Positions 11,651 through 24,430 of a DNA stretch of 64,000 nt are shown one piece after another. The stretch is from Lumbricus terrestris (Eukaryota > Annelida > Clitellata > Crassiclitellata > Lumbricidae): NCBI GenBank assembly GCA_949752735.1, contig OX457039.1:44393452-44457451 (forward strand), written 5' to 3'. The position numbers and the translations under genes are program-made. Position 1 is the stretch's first letter; each line of letters opens with the position of its first letter. A model generated the notes under the pieces. That model made no database searches. It saw only the letters and a list, made by a program, of their open reading frames with translations, and was not told the origin of the DNA.

Positions 11651-14600
11651 TCACTGCTCTTCATCAAATTCATCCTCGAAACGAACGTAGGTGAATGGAA
11701 ACGTGCCATGCTTTCCGTTGACCTCACCCTCCCACTGACCTGTCGGATGCATGGTTGTCACGGTAACAATATCACCAACCTAAATGAAAAAAGAAACGGT
11801 AGATAAAGCATAGACAAGCATAGACGTGAGTAGTTTCTGAGTAGTTTCTTGAAGCGGCACTATATAAATGCTCTGAACGAATGAATGAATGAATGGCACA
11901 AGAATATTTGCAGATAACACTGCACAACAAATTTTAACTTTTTTTTGATTTCCTAAAAAACTTCAACTGTTTTATATAGAATTTGGCATGCTGAAAACAA
12001 TGGTGCTCTCAGAATTTTTCTATCACGTAAGGTTTTTGAGAAAAATGACATGCAAGTTGTCCACAGAAATGCCCATAGTTGCATACATTTGCAACAGGCC
12101 TATACATGTAATATAATTGTCACTCGACAGCAAATGTAAAAAAATTCGTCCCAAACTTGGGGGTGCTGATGACAGAGCAATTCAAATCCAAGGAAGATGT
12201 CATTTCAGAATGATTGTATCACAAAATTTTTATAAAATAGTAAAATTAAAGTATTATCATAATTATACCCGGAACGCTCGGTTGCATGTGTAAGCTTACA
12301 CTGTATCTGAGATTCAGTTAAAGTTTTATAATGGGCCTAAAATGTTTGGATGTTGATTTTCGTTTGTATTCAGTGCCTGGTGCATCTCGTTTGAGTGTCC
12401 AGCAATAGTCAGCCAACGTTGGCGGATTCCAGTTGCCCTGGTAACGTTTTTCCATCGTCGCAATGTCCTGGTGAAACCTTTCTCCATGTTCATCACTGAC
12501 TGCACCTAGATTTGCAGGGAAGAAGTCCAAGTGAGAATGCAGGAAGTGAATCTTAGGTGACATGTTGCGTTTCATGTCTTTGCATGCTGCAAAAAGTCTG
12601 TTAACCAGTTGATTGTAATTTGGTGCTCTGTAATTACCAAGAACATTCTACACAACATCCTTGAATGCTTTCCAGACGATTGTCTCTGGTCTCTCCAGCA
12701 GATGTTCAAACTGCTTATCATTGGTGATGTGTCTGATCTGCAGATCCGTGCACAAAAATGCCTTCCTTGATCTTGGCATCACTTATTCTTGGGAACTTCT
12801 GCTGCAGATAAAGAAAACCTTCACCATCCTTGTGCATGGCTTTACCAAAACTTTTCATCAGTTCCAGCTTTAAGTGAAGAGAAGGCAGATATATCTTTGT
12901 CAGATCGATTTCTGTCCAGTACTTTGTGACAGCAAACTAGAGTCTTGAGTCCAGATGTTCAGCTTTTGCTTTCGACAAACCTAAGTCTAACTGTGTGATG
13001 AGATGAGGCTCACCAGACATAGACCTACCTACCTGAAAATCCGTATCACCGTCAGCAGCTGCATAGGCCTATTCGTTCCTGGCTGGATCAATGCAGCATC
13101 TTCATCTCGTTCGTCTAAGCTCCATTTCTCTGGTGGCTTCAGTGTATGAAGACTTTCATTGTGTGGCGCTGGTATCATTGTCGAATGACGGTCTGGGTAT
13201 TCAGTTCCTTTCTTATTCTTGCCCAAGAAACCAGAAACATTAGTGAGACAAAATTAGCAGTCCGTCACATCATCTTTCTGTTCTCGCAAGACCATCGGGA
13301 TGGCAAACAGCATTGCTTTCGCAGGACCACGGAGCCAAACTCTAAGATCTACACCACATCTTCCACATCAAATTCCATTCTTTGGCTTTCACTCCAGCCT
13401 TGCAACCAAAGTGTACATCTCATATGCTCTATTGACAAGTACAGTCATGGTGTGTGTCTCTGAGCCTGACTCATAGCATAGCCTATACTCCACAAATGCG
13501 GCAAACAACGTACATGTATCACGCTTGTTGCAACACTGGCGAGATATTTCTGATGCCAACAACCGTTTTAAAATATATTATAGTTTAAAGCTTGTCTAAA
13601 AAAATAAGCTGGCTAACTTGTTATGCATCTTACATACATGAAGACAAAACTAAACTTTGGAAATGTACATCAAAATGCAAACAAACTGATGTCAGCTTCC
13701 TCAGAGGGATATACAACTATACATGTATGCTGGGAAACGACTTTAATAGGGTTTAGAACTTTTGCAGGCAGATTCCAACCAGCATTAATGAATATGCAGG
13801 TCCAAGTTTATTTATTATACACGACAAACATTATGTAAACTATCCCAAGTGCATACCTGGACATACCTCAGTTACACGAAGCTTATTTAAAACGTTATAT
13901 CTTAAAAACATGAACATAAATATAAAATTTGAAGATTTCTCAAAAACGTTACGTGATGGGACAATTTCAAGGTGATTTTCGTGATCAGCAGCAAAAACTG
14001 CATAAGAAACACCTGAAAGTGTTCAGGAAACCAAATCACTGTTGTGCAGTGTAATATCTTCTATGCGTTCTTTCTTGTAGCTATATATATGAATCACATC
14101 AGAGGCCGTCCATGTATTACGCACGCACGGGAGGGTTTTCAAATAATATCATGATGTCCACATTAGCCTATTTATTATTCTGCAGTATTATACTACAGTC
14201 GTCCGATTGTATTTGATTACATTATAATTAAATTCAGTGCAGATCTAAACAGAAAATCATAACGTCAATAAATTTTATCTAGCAAATATGAAAAAGTAAA
14301 TAGTAGCCCACAGTAAGATGAATATTTTACAGATGACTTTAAGAGCTAACTGACTTCTGTAAGGTGGGGGGGCATGGTGGCAGAGAAGTTGTACTCACAC
14401 ATGGAAATTCCACAAAATCTATGAGGTGCAACAGGGTAAGAAATTAGCAATACGATTTAGATGCATGTAATACATGAAGGGTCATCAGCACCTAATTATT
14501 AAAATATTACCATTATGCTAGAAAAATAAACATTACAAAATAATAATAGTAGTTGCCACATAGTCAAAATTGTATCTATATATTTTCAGCATCCCACAAT

Positions 14601-17600
14601 ACTCATTCTGTCTATCATTTTCATAAATTATCCTTTTCATGTTCCTCCTCCTTCTGCATCTCATCCTCATACACCTGATGCCCTGCACCATCATCCTCAT
14701 CTCCTCCTCAGTCATCTACATCCTCACCATTCTTTCGATTGAATTCAATGCGTACAGCACCTCTTCAAAATCAGTACTGAGAAGAGTGAGATTAGCTCTC
14801 GTGTGCAGATACCTCTAAAGTGAGTGCCACGGAGTCGTATGGACATGGAACCTTCCGACGAATGACTCGTGCTTTGGCTGGAAGCTGTCGCGGTGTCTGA
14901 ATCTAACAATTGCAAGAAGTCAAGGGCAAAAATGACAATAAAGTCAAGACAATAGAGTCATAGCAAACAGGAAATGTCCAAGTCAAAGCACCAGATTGTA
15001 CACATGACTGTAGAATGGCAAAGATGACTGCACGTTAGTCGCCCTATAGTCGGTCAAATTTATATGCTGATTTATAACTTCTGTCTTTCTCAACTTCTAA
15101 TGCAACAAAGTATGCATTTGTCGAATATTTGTTACGGAGGTTCGTGCACCACCATGGACTCCTAAGAGGTTTTAGGTCATTAACTGTCAAGTTCCATCAT
15201 CCTGAGATCAAAGGATGATAGAATTGGGCACAAGTAGTACCACAGCAATCCAGTGACCATGCACCTAGTAATTCTCTCAGTTTGCATCAATATACGTTAA
15301 CTGACAAACAAAAGATATTCGCCTGTCGAAATAACCTCAAAGGTTCTCTGACTGAAGTTTATACAATCCAGTATGGCTATCCACCATAGTTCTGTTTTAA
15401 TCAGCATAATCACAAATATTTCACAGGTACCTTATGATTTAATTTTAATAATCCAAGGCATAAAAATGTGATAATTGACAACCAAAATAAATAAAATTTC
15501 TCGATAAACATATTAGGCAACAAATGTGACATAAACATCAAAATGCTTAGAAAATTATTAGCACATACAATGCATCATCTAAAACAAGATACTGCCGAGT
15601 CCACAGACTTTCATAATCCAAAAGTCATACCTCAATGTGCTATGTTCACATCAATGTGTTAACATAGAATATTTCTTCTGTTTCTATCCTTAGCTTCATT
15701 TGCTTCCCAAAATCAATCATTCTGCACAAGTCTTAATTGTGCAAATTCTGTAAGTGTATAATTATGTCATAGTACTGTCTTGGTCACTGTACTAACACTA
15801 CCAGTGATTGAACAGACCCACAAGTACTATCAGTCAACCGCACAGTCAAAGTATAATTTCTGTAATTTACTACCCGTACGTGTGACAGACATGGTTTCAG
15901 GTTTCAATCGAACAACTTACATTATTACTTACATTTACATGACCTGTAAAGTAATTATGATAGCAAGCAAATTGATACTAGCTTAACCATTAGCCGCTTT
16001 AATGAACATACCCGGATAGTTGACTGATGACTTGGAATAAGCGGTGGTGGAGGGGTCGGATGCTGAGGTGGACAGGAAGGCGAATTAGTAGGTGATGTTA
16101 CAGGATTCTAAAACATATATATTATCTATAATTTTATCAATATAATATATATAACTTTAAATATCAATATAATATATATAAACATATATATATATATAAA
16201 ATATTCATCTTTATTAGATGTATAAAATATATCACAGGCATTATATATATATCAAGGGTGTATCACATCCAAATACAGCATCAATCTAGCTATCCTGTGC
16301 CCGGAATGAAATGGAAAACCAAGTAACATGCATGGTATGCAATTTCTTACATGCTCTTAATTAACAGATAAAGTGATATTTATTTCAAAGAGCTTAAACT
16401 TATTAAACTTATTATTGTTTATATCCATATATAATTCTGTTCTATGTAACTTAATTGTCAGTAAAATTAGCAATTACTCGTTACGAGAAACAAGGAATAG
16501 TAATTGTTAGCAGCGCTTTACTTTGTTGAGATAATTGACGGGAACCAGACCGGTCGACCCAGTCTCATTCTGCATCATCCACCAGTTTTCTTCTTCCTTT
16601 CGAATCAGCGTCAGAATTTCGCCTGCCTCAAAAGACAGATCATCTCCCGGATCCTAGTCAAAAACAAATTTATCCGTTTGGTTTCTAAATACCCAGAATT
16701 GGTTTACCAGAGACTGGGCTCAGTGGGCTGGTTCACCACTTGCCCACAAAGCTGCAATGCCAGTTGTAACCCAAGATCATCACTTTCACATCAGACACCA
16801 GCTGCAAAAATCTGAGTATTGAGTGAGCCAGTAGAGTGACAAACAGCGTAGAGCTCTGCTAATGGCTCATCCTGATTCAACGACAGGAACATTTAGCATC
16901 AATTGTCTACGTTGTGAAATGCTAGCATTTGACTTGCATTACCGGTATTTAAAGGTCACTTCACTTGCATGAAACTTGAATATCAGAGTCAATATCTTGT
17001 TTGATTAAAAAACCATGAGAACCTAACAGCAAAGGTAGAGTGTGTGATGCCGACTATGACAGTGTACTGCATCCATCACAATTCAAAACTCTAAGACTTA
17101 GTGCAGTGTGCTCATCTCGGATATAACGGCCTAAGGCTGAGCAACCAATAAAACCATTTAATCCACAAACCATCTAAGCAAACAATGTCTGCATTGATCC
17201 AAAAACCAAATTAAAAAGTGAAGCATGTATGACTGTACGTAGGGCAATCGCATGAACGCATCAACTGACATTGAATTAACTATATTTACATAATATTGTT
17301 GGCAACAGTTTAAAACTGAATAAATTTTTCACGTTAAAAAGTTAGCTGACAAAAGTAAACAAAGAACAAAAGTGAATTAGCAAGATCACTTGTAATATTA
17401 GGTAAATGAGAAACAAACTAACCTTTCCAATAAGTGCGTGTCTTGCGACAAACCTTAATCGTTTTGCCTGTGGAAGTAAAAGAAAGATAAACTGAGCACT
17501 TGCTCATTTGCTACGCAACTTCATCAAACAAGGATAATTAGAAAAAATCACACAACATGCAATAAGCACTTTTATTATCATTACTCTGAAGAATTACAAA

Positions 17601-20167
17601 TAATAGACTTCTAGTATCCACTACTAAAATGATATGGAAGTCCATTGATTAGTGTGGTAGACTGCAAAGTCAAGGCTGAAAAATTGCAATAGAAAAACAA
17701 ATATGAAATTTAAAAGAGAACTGCTCAGTGAGCAGAAGAAAGCACTGGAAGCACAAGAAAGCACAGTAAACACAAGAGCACAGTGAGCAAAAGAGAGCAG
17801 AAAGAAGCAGTGGGCACAGTGAGCACAAGAGAGCCTAGTCAGCTTAGGAGGGCACAGTGAGGACTGTCTTATGAGGGAAAAACAGCTAGTTAAACAATAA
17901 ACTTGAAGCAGCTATGTATAGGCATCATTTGCTACAGGCTAGATGGCCAATTAACTATCTATACTCTATAGGAAACACCTACAAGGAGTTACCCTGAGAC
18001 ATTTCATCCTTTAAGATCTATTACTCTCCCCACAACTGCCTGCCTTGTCAAACTGACAGTGATAAACTATTGATTGATCTAATTAATGGACCCTTATATA
18101 CCTTGAAAGATGGCTGTTTACCAACTGTAGTCTGCCTTAGTGGAGGCATGTCCCAATTCCACACCTCATATAGGGAAGGTAATAATACACTGTATTATGT
18201 CAATACAAATAAAAACTTTTAATAAAATTATGAGTTGCGGCTATAAAAGTGGGTCAATAGGGTTACCGGAAACACAACATTACTTTTTTTAGGCCTAATG
18301 GCTCTGTCATCTGAACATTTTGTGAAGATGCATTAGAGTGAGGAGGGTTGAAGACACTCACAGGTCGTATAAGCGAAGTACTTTCCAAGAAGTGAATCTT
18401 GTAAAACTGAAGAATTGACGACAGACTTTGAAACTCCTGATCTCCAATTCGAAAGTTGATTTGTCCATTTGTCTGAATCTTATTAATTATGTAGTTGCTG
18501 ATTTTGTTGTTTTCCTCCCTACAAATAAAAACCGTTAAACATCTGTTTTACTTCGTGAAAGAAGTAAATTCTCATCCAAGATCATAGAATAGACAAAGGA
18601 AGTTTGGACCAGAAAGAGAGCAAATTTGCAGGTCCATACAGCAAACCTTCTATTTTTCGATTTTGAATCATGAATGATGATTCAATTTCAGAAATTAATC
18701 TCCCATTATTCATTCATTTGTCCATTATTATTCATTGCTCAATGTTATTTGCTGGAGATCGATTGGTAAATTCTGAATCAACAGAATCATGACTGCCAAA
18801 CTCAGTACATGACTGTAACACTCACTCAGCCAATGATTCATTCGATAGTAACCTGGTGCAGGACAACTGTCCAATCCATTGGAAGCGAGTTCCACATCTA
18901 GGACCAGCATATTTGACTGCAAATCGCTTGGTCTTTATATAGCAATCGTAATCTCTAAACTTCTAAAGTGCCATTTTAAAGCCAAGAAGCCCAGTTTATT
19001 CACGAGCATACAACAGTCAGAGGTTGCCAATAAGGGCAGTCCAAAAGAGGTCCGGGCATGCTGCAAAAATTAACCTCAGATCTCACAAACTGCAATTAAC
19101 GATCTGTCAATTTCTTAAAGTACTTAGCTATCAAAAACAGAAGATAATATATCTCCTTTCATGCCTGAACATAAAAATATCAAATCAACTTTCAACTTGT
19201 TCAGAGTCAGCATAGCACTTGCTAGTATCCTTCTTTAAATCAATCGATATGTTCGACGATTGTTCGTTCATTCAGTCATACCCACATTCTGACCTATCTG
19301 TTTAGAAAAATTACCCATTAAGAATGCCAATGCAATAACAATTACTCACCCAACCAGTAATTCATTTAACCCACAGTCTATCTATCCTAAAAAACCTGTC
19401 AACATTAACACTCACATCACACACAGAGCATAATCGCCATGAATTGACCGGCTATCACGAACAAGAAAGACGCCACTGTCCCGTTCCATCTGCAGAATGG
19501 CATTCGACTCTTCCCGTGTTATGGTTCCAAAGTACCAGCTGTTATGAGAAGATGATCAACAATAAAAATCCACATTCATTCAACAATACATTGTCCACAG
19601 AGCAAAATTAGCATCTACAAACTGTTGCCAACTTCTCAAGTACACTAGTAGGCTACAAAATGCGAGAGCGACAATTGAACAATTTCGCTAAACGTCGACA
19701 TTCACATTAATCACTTAAAAACAAAACCAATATCGTTCATTAGAATCCCAAAAAATTTATGAATTGCAGCAACGTTTTAAAGCAGATCCATCACAGCAAA
19801 TAACTGAATAAAAGGTCAGAAACCGATATGCGACGGGTTTTCAGCCCTGTGTCACATTTGGTGCAGCATAAGTCAATAAACATTATGAAGCCTTTGAAAG
19901 GCTCTGAAAATCAGTATCCAATGCTTTACAAATGTTTTAACATAACATAACATCACATTTTATTTGACAACCAACTCATTCATTACAGATAGTATAGTTA
20001 TACATCAGTTGTCTAATATGTCGGTTCATTCAGGAGACCAAAAGGGGGCCAAAGAGTCATTATATACTACAATCCATTACTTATATAAGAACTCAAATAT
20101 TCTGATGGACCAGAATAACTGGTTTCAAAACTTACCTGTTTTTATCATCTGGATCAAAGTCTCCCAT
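11651..20167 (-). CDS. CRK: CRK/CRKL-type adapter protein (SH2-SH3-SH3), complete
   Basis: Eight exons on the minus strand: 20167-20136, 19538-19416, 18518-18362, 17467-17423, 16653-16522, 16107-16012, 14902-14813, 11779-11651. All have GT-AG borders and consistent phases, giving 267 residues. The protein starts MGDFDPDD and enters an SH2 domain (about residues 12-105) with WYFGTI, the phosphotyrosine-binding FLVRDS and RIGDQEF. The N-terminal SH3 follows (about 112-163; [14 protein letters not shown]), then a proline-rich linker (TPPPPLIP) and the C-terminal SH3 (about 205-262; [19 protein letters not shown]). This is the CRK domain order; CRK links phosphotyrosine proteins to C3G and DOCK-type exchange factors at the plasma membrane. 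The linker has no tyrosine, and the first SH3 lacks the usual aromatic ALYDY motif. Confidence 0.95.
11835..11896 (+). repeat. LINE 3' tail
   Basis: CTATATAAATGCTCTGAAC followed by ATGA repeats; nearly the same tail ends the LINE relic at 7165-7195. Only the extreme 3' end is recognisable. It lies in the last CRK intron. Confidence 0.45.
12310..13230 (-). pseudogene. relic of a multicopy uncharacterised invertebrate gene family ([12 protein letters not shown] type)
   Basis: Minus-strand frames give a series of pieces of one protein: [20 protein letters not shown] (about 13220), [20 protein letters not shown] (about 12985), [41 protein letters not shown], and the clean C-terminal 85 codons 12575-12318 ([46 protein letters not shown]). 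Stops and frameshifts separate them. From memory, this sequence type occurs in many copies in arthropod and cnidarian genomes as uncharacterised, probably transposon-linked proteins; I know no function. It lies in the last CRK intron. Confidence 0.6.
14105..14390. repeat. dispersed repeat, copy 1 (related to 25085-25400)
   Basis: Begins GGCCGTCCATGTATTACG and has an internal block (tgatgtccacatta...cctattta...ctgta-taata, then ttgatta-catta) that recurs in order at 25085-25400. No coding capacity is seen. It lies in the last CRK intron. Confidence 0.5.
17700..17870. repeat. degenerate purine-rich tandem array in a CRK intron
   Basis: About nine imperfect units of the type GCACAGTGAGCACAAGAGA, roughly 16-20 bases each. 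Confidence 0.6.
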
Positions 20168-20774
20168 TTTTCTAGAAACTCATCAGCCTCCTGTTGGCCT
20201 ACAGAATACAGATGTCACAGCATTCAACAACCATTTTAACACTAAGACTCCACACTTTCCCACCATTGTAAAAACAAATTCTGCCTCAGTCAATCAAGTT
20301 GATAGCACAATGACCCACGTCTTCATAAAATATGTGATAAAGCAATAATGCTATTGCCCTCATCATACATAATGAACTGCTAACACTCACCGTTGCAGTG
20401 GACAGTTTGAACTATGGCAAGCAACGATACTGTTCAATCTAATTTATTGGAATCGATTCAGTATATACATTCACAAAGGGTGACAAAGCACATTTTGAAG
20501 TAAAAATAGCAACAAAAACTTTAAAGGACAAAGTTAGGTATGCTTCAGAATGTAGTTATAGCAAGGGATAAGTTGAATCGACTCACAAGGAGAGAAAGCT
20601 CAAAGGTTTATCTAGTCATCCTCATCATGGTTATACTGAGCAAACGTGGGAACAAGAATCAACACCGTGGCTGTAGTCGTAGTCATAGTTTACATACGAT
20701 CAGCAGTTCTATATACCGTAAATGTTTTTTGTAGGCCAACTTAAAGGAATTCAGAGAATTTATAGAACGGATGC

Positions 20775-21305
20775 CTAAGTCAATGGAGTTCCATAATTTA
20801 GATCCAGATAATCTAACAGTAAATTGCCTAGTATTGTTTTACACAAATTGAGATGTAGGTTATAGCGTGACCTGGTATTGTAGTTGTGGATGGAAGAACT
20901 AGTTATAAAGTAATCATAAAAAATACTGGATAGAGTATGACTCTGATGACAGTACATGAATTCAGCCAGTTGGAATTTGTATAAACCATGGATAGTTAGT
21001 AGGTCAAGGTATTCAAATAGGCCACAGGATTCTGCCAAGTAGTGGGAGCCCATGATAATTCTCACAGCTCGTTTCTGTATAGGTTGGAGTGAGGTTTTGT
21101 ATCCTCCTGCCCATATTATGATTCCATAGTTGAAGTAGGGTAGAATAAAAGTGTAGAGCATTCTAATCACAGGGAGAGGAAGAGTATTTTCGAGCCTTTT
21201 AATAATTCCTATTGATTTAGCAATCTTATTTTTGACTAGGGTAATATGGGAATGCCACTAGAGATGTTCATCTATGACTATACCCAAAAATTTAATCTGA
21301 AATAC
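20775..21305 (-). mobile_element. LINE reverse transcriptase C-terminal fragment, dead
   Basis: Minus-strand frame from 21305 reads IKFLGIVIDEHL, an in-frame stop, then HSHITLVKNKIAKSIGIIKR and an open 131-codon stretch with LYTFILPYFNYGIIIW, QKRAVRII and NYNTRSR. These are the standard motifs after the catalytic core of non-LTR reverse transcriptases. The palm catalytic motif is not included and the C-terminus runs off, so this is a 5'-truncated, broken copy. Confidence 0.8.
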
Positions 21306-21886
21306 ACTGTTATTTCAGCTTTGTTTGCGAACAAGCGTGGCAAAACGCTGCACTCGTTGAGTAAAAAGAAATAAAGGAAAGTGTTGCAAAAAGTGTCACG
21401 TAACATGTGGCAAAAATCATTTGAACTAGGATTTTACTTCAACTGGTAAAACCTGTTTGAGAAACTGTTGCACTATACACGTGTGCAACCGAAAACATGC
21501 CCAGCTTTACCACCCGAGCGTATACAAGCTCTCCATGCCTCCCACTCATCCTTTTGCCCTCTCTTTCTTCCCCCTTCTCTCTCATAGCTCAAGGTCTACT
21601 ACTCGAACTCTTAGAGTCCTAAATAGTATGGACTCTTCCAGTCCTTTGTGGCTATGCCTACCATGCATTTTCCTGTGCGGAAAATGCATAATGTTGCTTC
21701 ATAGTGCTCTTTAAGTAAATGTGCTGGTACACTGAGGTCACTACTTTAGCTCGGGGTCTCTGGTCATTGCCAAAATTTACCATGAAGGAATGTGCACCTT
21801 TATTGGATCTTAAGCCAATATCTTGCAAATGTTTTGTCAATCCATGGGTATATTGTTTTGGATAATATTGATAACACCTAAGATCA

Positions 21887-22257
21887 GGGCTGTACACGAG
21901 GGTATGCACAGCGTGTACTCACCTCCGGCAAAAAAACGGCATCGTATACTCACCTCCCGAAAACCAGGGTATACGTGGTAAAATGCAGGGTACACGGGCA
22001 TACGCGAGTAAATGAGGGTGCATGACTTAAAAAAGGTCATCAGTTTTTCCGGAAGGGAAATTGATTAACTTTTCTGAAGATTTCGTCCTGATGACTAAAA
22101 AAGGTCATCAGTTTCTTTGGCCGGAAAATTGGCGAACTTTTCTGAAGATTTTGGTCTGATGACTAAGAAAAGTCATCAGAAATTTCGGGCCCGAAAAAGT
22201 CGGTTTTTCTCCCGGTCAGCGTGTATTCACCTCAAAATTTACAAGTACACCCCAGCC
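21887..22257. mobile_element. small non-autonomous DNA element with hairpin units
   Basis: Flanked by near-identical octamers TAAGATCA (21879-21886) and TATGATCA (22258-22265), 7 of 8 matching. Ends are imperfectly inverted (GGGCTGTACACG... and ...GTGTACCCC-type CCAGCC). The direct repeat AGCGTGTAYTCACCTC occurs near both ends (about 21913 and 22218). Between them are about three tandem ~64-bp units, each with a perfect 8-bp inverted repeat CTGATGAC/GTCATCAG around an A-rich loop. Confidence 0.5.
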
Positions 22258-24111
22258 TATGATCATCGCAGGGCAACCACCACATGGATGGTAACAACGA
22301 AAATGAGGAGTGCAGAATTTCCACAAACTTCTCCTGTAAGCCTACATAACTGGACTATAAAGATTCTGTGGCCAAGAATACTGCAAATGTATTATCAAAC
22401 ACCATACTTCGAATATGTAGACTTTCGCTATCAATTGGCGTTGTTTTAGTTTTGTTCACGTGTTTTACATTTAGCTATTATTGGTTTCAAATGCTAGGTG
22501 CTTTAATCATTATAAGTTTTGGTTATTTTGCTAAATTTTAGTCTTAGTTAATAGAAACACTTCTTCTTTTCAGTTTTAGCTTCTTCCACTACATTTTTAG
22601 TTATTCGTTCATTGATTATATAGCCATCAACAATGTGAATCAAATTATTGCAATATATTTAGGCAATAGGAACCATTATTCTTACAGTATGGAAACCTCC
22701 AATATATTAAACATGATATAATTATGTTTGCTTGTATTATTATGTTTGCTTGTATTAATTAAAGTGGTGGTAAGGAGTTCTTGCAGAGTTTTATGAAGAC
22801 TGTTTACACGGGATGGCAAAGATCTGCTACTATACGCTTCCCTGCAGTCTTGTCACCACAAGCATAGACCTTTAGTGTTCAAATGGTGAAAATAGTTTGA
22901 TTTATGTGCCTTGTTTGATTCCGTAAAGCCACTACACGCCAGCTAATGACCTGCGCGACGTAAGACAGTCGAACACTATTATTGCGCGTAAACAAGAAGT
23001 TAATTAAACCCCCGAACGCACGAGAGTCGGTGCAACAGTTAGTCAGAAAACAAAATAATTTTTTGTAGCGGCTTTTGTATTACGCGTAACCGCGCAATTA
23101 GACATCTTTCGTTTTTCCGCAACTTACTGGTTTACAATGTTATCTGATACAATCCAACTGTCTGCATTAAATTTATTATATATCAAACGAGAAAACAGAA
23201 ATTGCTGAAGAATTAAATTTTATCTATCCAGCTTGTTTACCTGTCTCAGACGTAAAATTCCCAACGTAAAGCCGTTAACGAAGAGGTGGTGTGGTCTGCT
23301 ATTCGAAGCCTATTAAAAATCATGTCATCAAATGACTAACTGGACTTTGTTCTACTTTCTACCGGTCGTGCCGTAATTCGTAAGCAGTCGATGACTTGAA
23401 GCAACGATTCAGAAACGCAATTAGGTAAGGTAAAGGGGACATGGTGGCCAAATGGTTAGCAATTGTGAGTGGTCTGATGGTTAGCAATTAAGATTATTTA
23501 TACTGTGAGGTCACTGCTGTGAACGTTTTGAAATGTTTGAACCTGATGTCAAAGGCGGCCCATGAGAACTGAGAAAATTATGCCTAGATTCTTTTAATTC
23601 ACTCATGAACACGTTCACTCAAATTCATATATTAAAGAAACTTGGACCGGTCGTCTGTATTTAGTAGCGTACAGTACAGGAAGGTCTGCGTACTGTCCTG
23701 AGAATGATGTAGGCCTAGGCCTATAATCATTTTGTGAATAAAGTTCAGTCAAAAATTCATTCAATCATTTAATATGCATAATTTTCATTCTATCATATTA
23801 GTGATGCATCTGTGCTACGTTTCATTTGTGCAATATTCGAGAGGGTTGGTTTCCTAGATTTAAATTTAGCCAGAAATGCCTTTCACCTATAATCTTGTTC
23901 GATATACAGTTTTCTCAGACACAGAATTTGAGCTTTTTCTGTATATATAGGCCTATATAATTATTGTTCAAGTTGTTTTGTGCCCATAGGTGGAGATTTG
24001 GTCCAAAGGTTGGGGGACGAACGAGCAGCCGATCGATGAGGCACGAAGCGCCGTGCAGTGGAGGGTTTGGAGACGAACATCGAAATTTTTTAATTTTCAC
24101 ACCAATAATTA

Positions 24112-24430
24112 TTGTAGCATTTTAGGCTGTCATTTTAACCAAATTTTTCATAATTACATTGCTGAAAGACATATGGTTCAAGACTTCAATAAATACAATT
24201 TAAACAATGGGAAAGCCCCAATCTTTAAATTTTGGAATTTCCATGTGGCAATTGTTGGATTTTAAGCTGCCATCTTAATAAAATTACGTACCGGTAGTCT
24301 ATGGCTTCTATAAATGTCCTTTCCATTGTTTAAGCATTTTTTCATTTGCATACTGTAATAGTAGCATTTTAAGCTGTTATCTTAACAAAATTGCTCATCA
24401 TAGATACACAGTGGACAACACTGTATAAAT
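24112..24430. repeat. degenerate tandem repeat, three units
   Basis: Three imperfect copies starting near 24112, 24252 and 24358, each with a TTTTAAGCTG(Y)-ATCTTAA-type core followed by AAAATT and a later CTTC(A/T)ATAAAT. Confidence 0.5.

Noticed and set aside
16504..16815. 103-codon plus-strand frame
   Set aside because: Shadow of the CRK SH3 exon 16653-16522 on the opposite strand.
22010..22200. Hairpin units as a microRNA or tRNA cluster
   Set aside because: Stems are only 8 bp with short A-rich loops, too small for pre-miRNA, and no cloverleaf is present.
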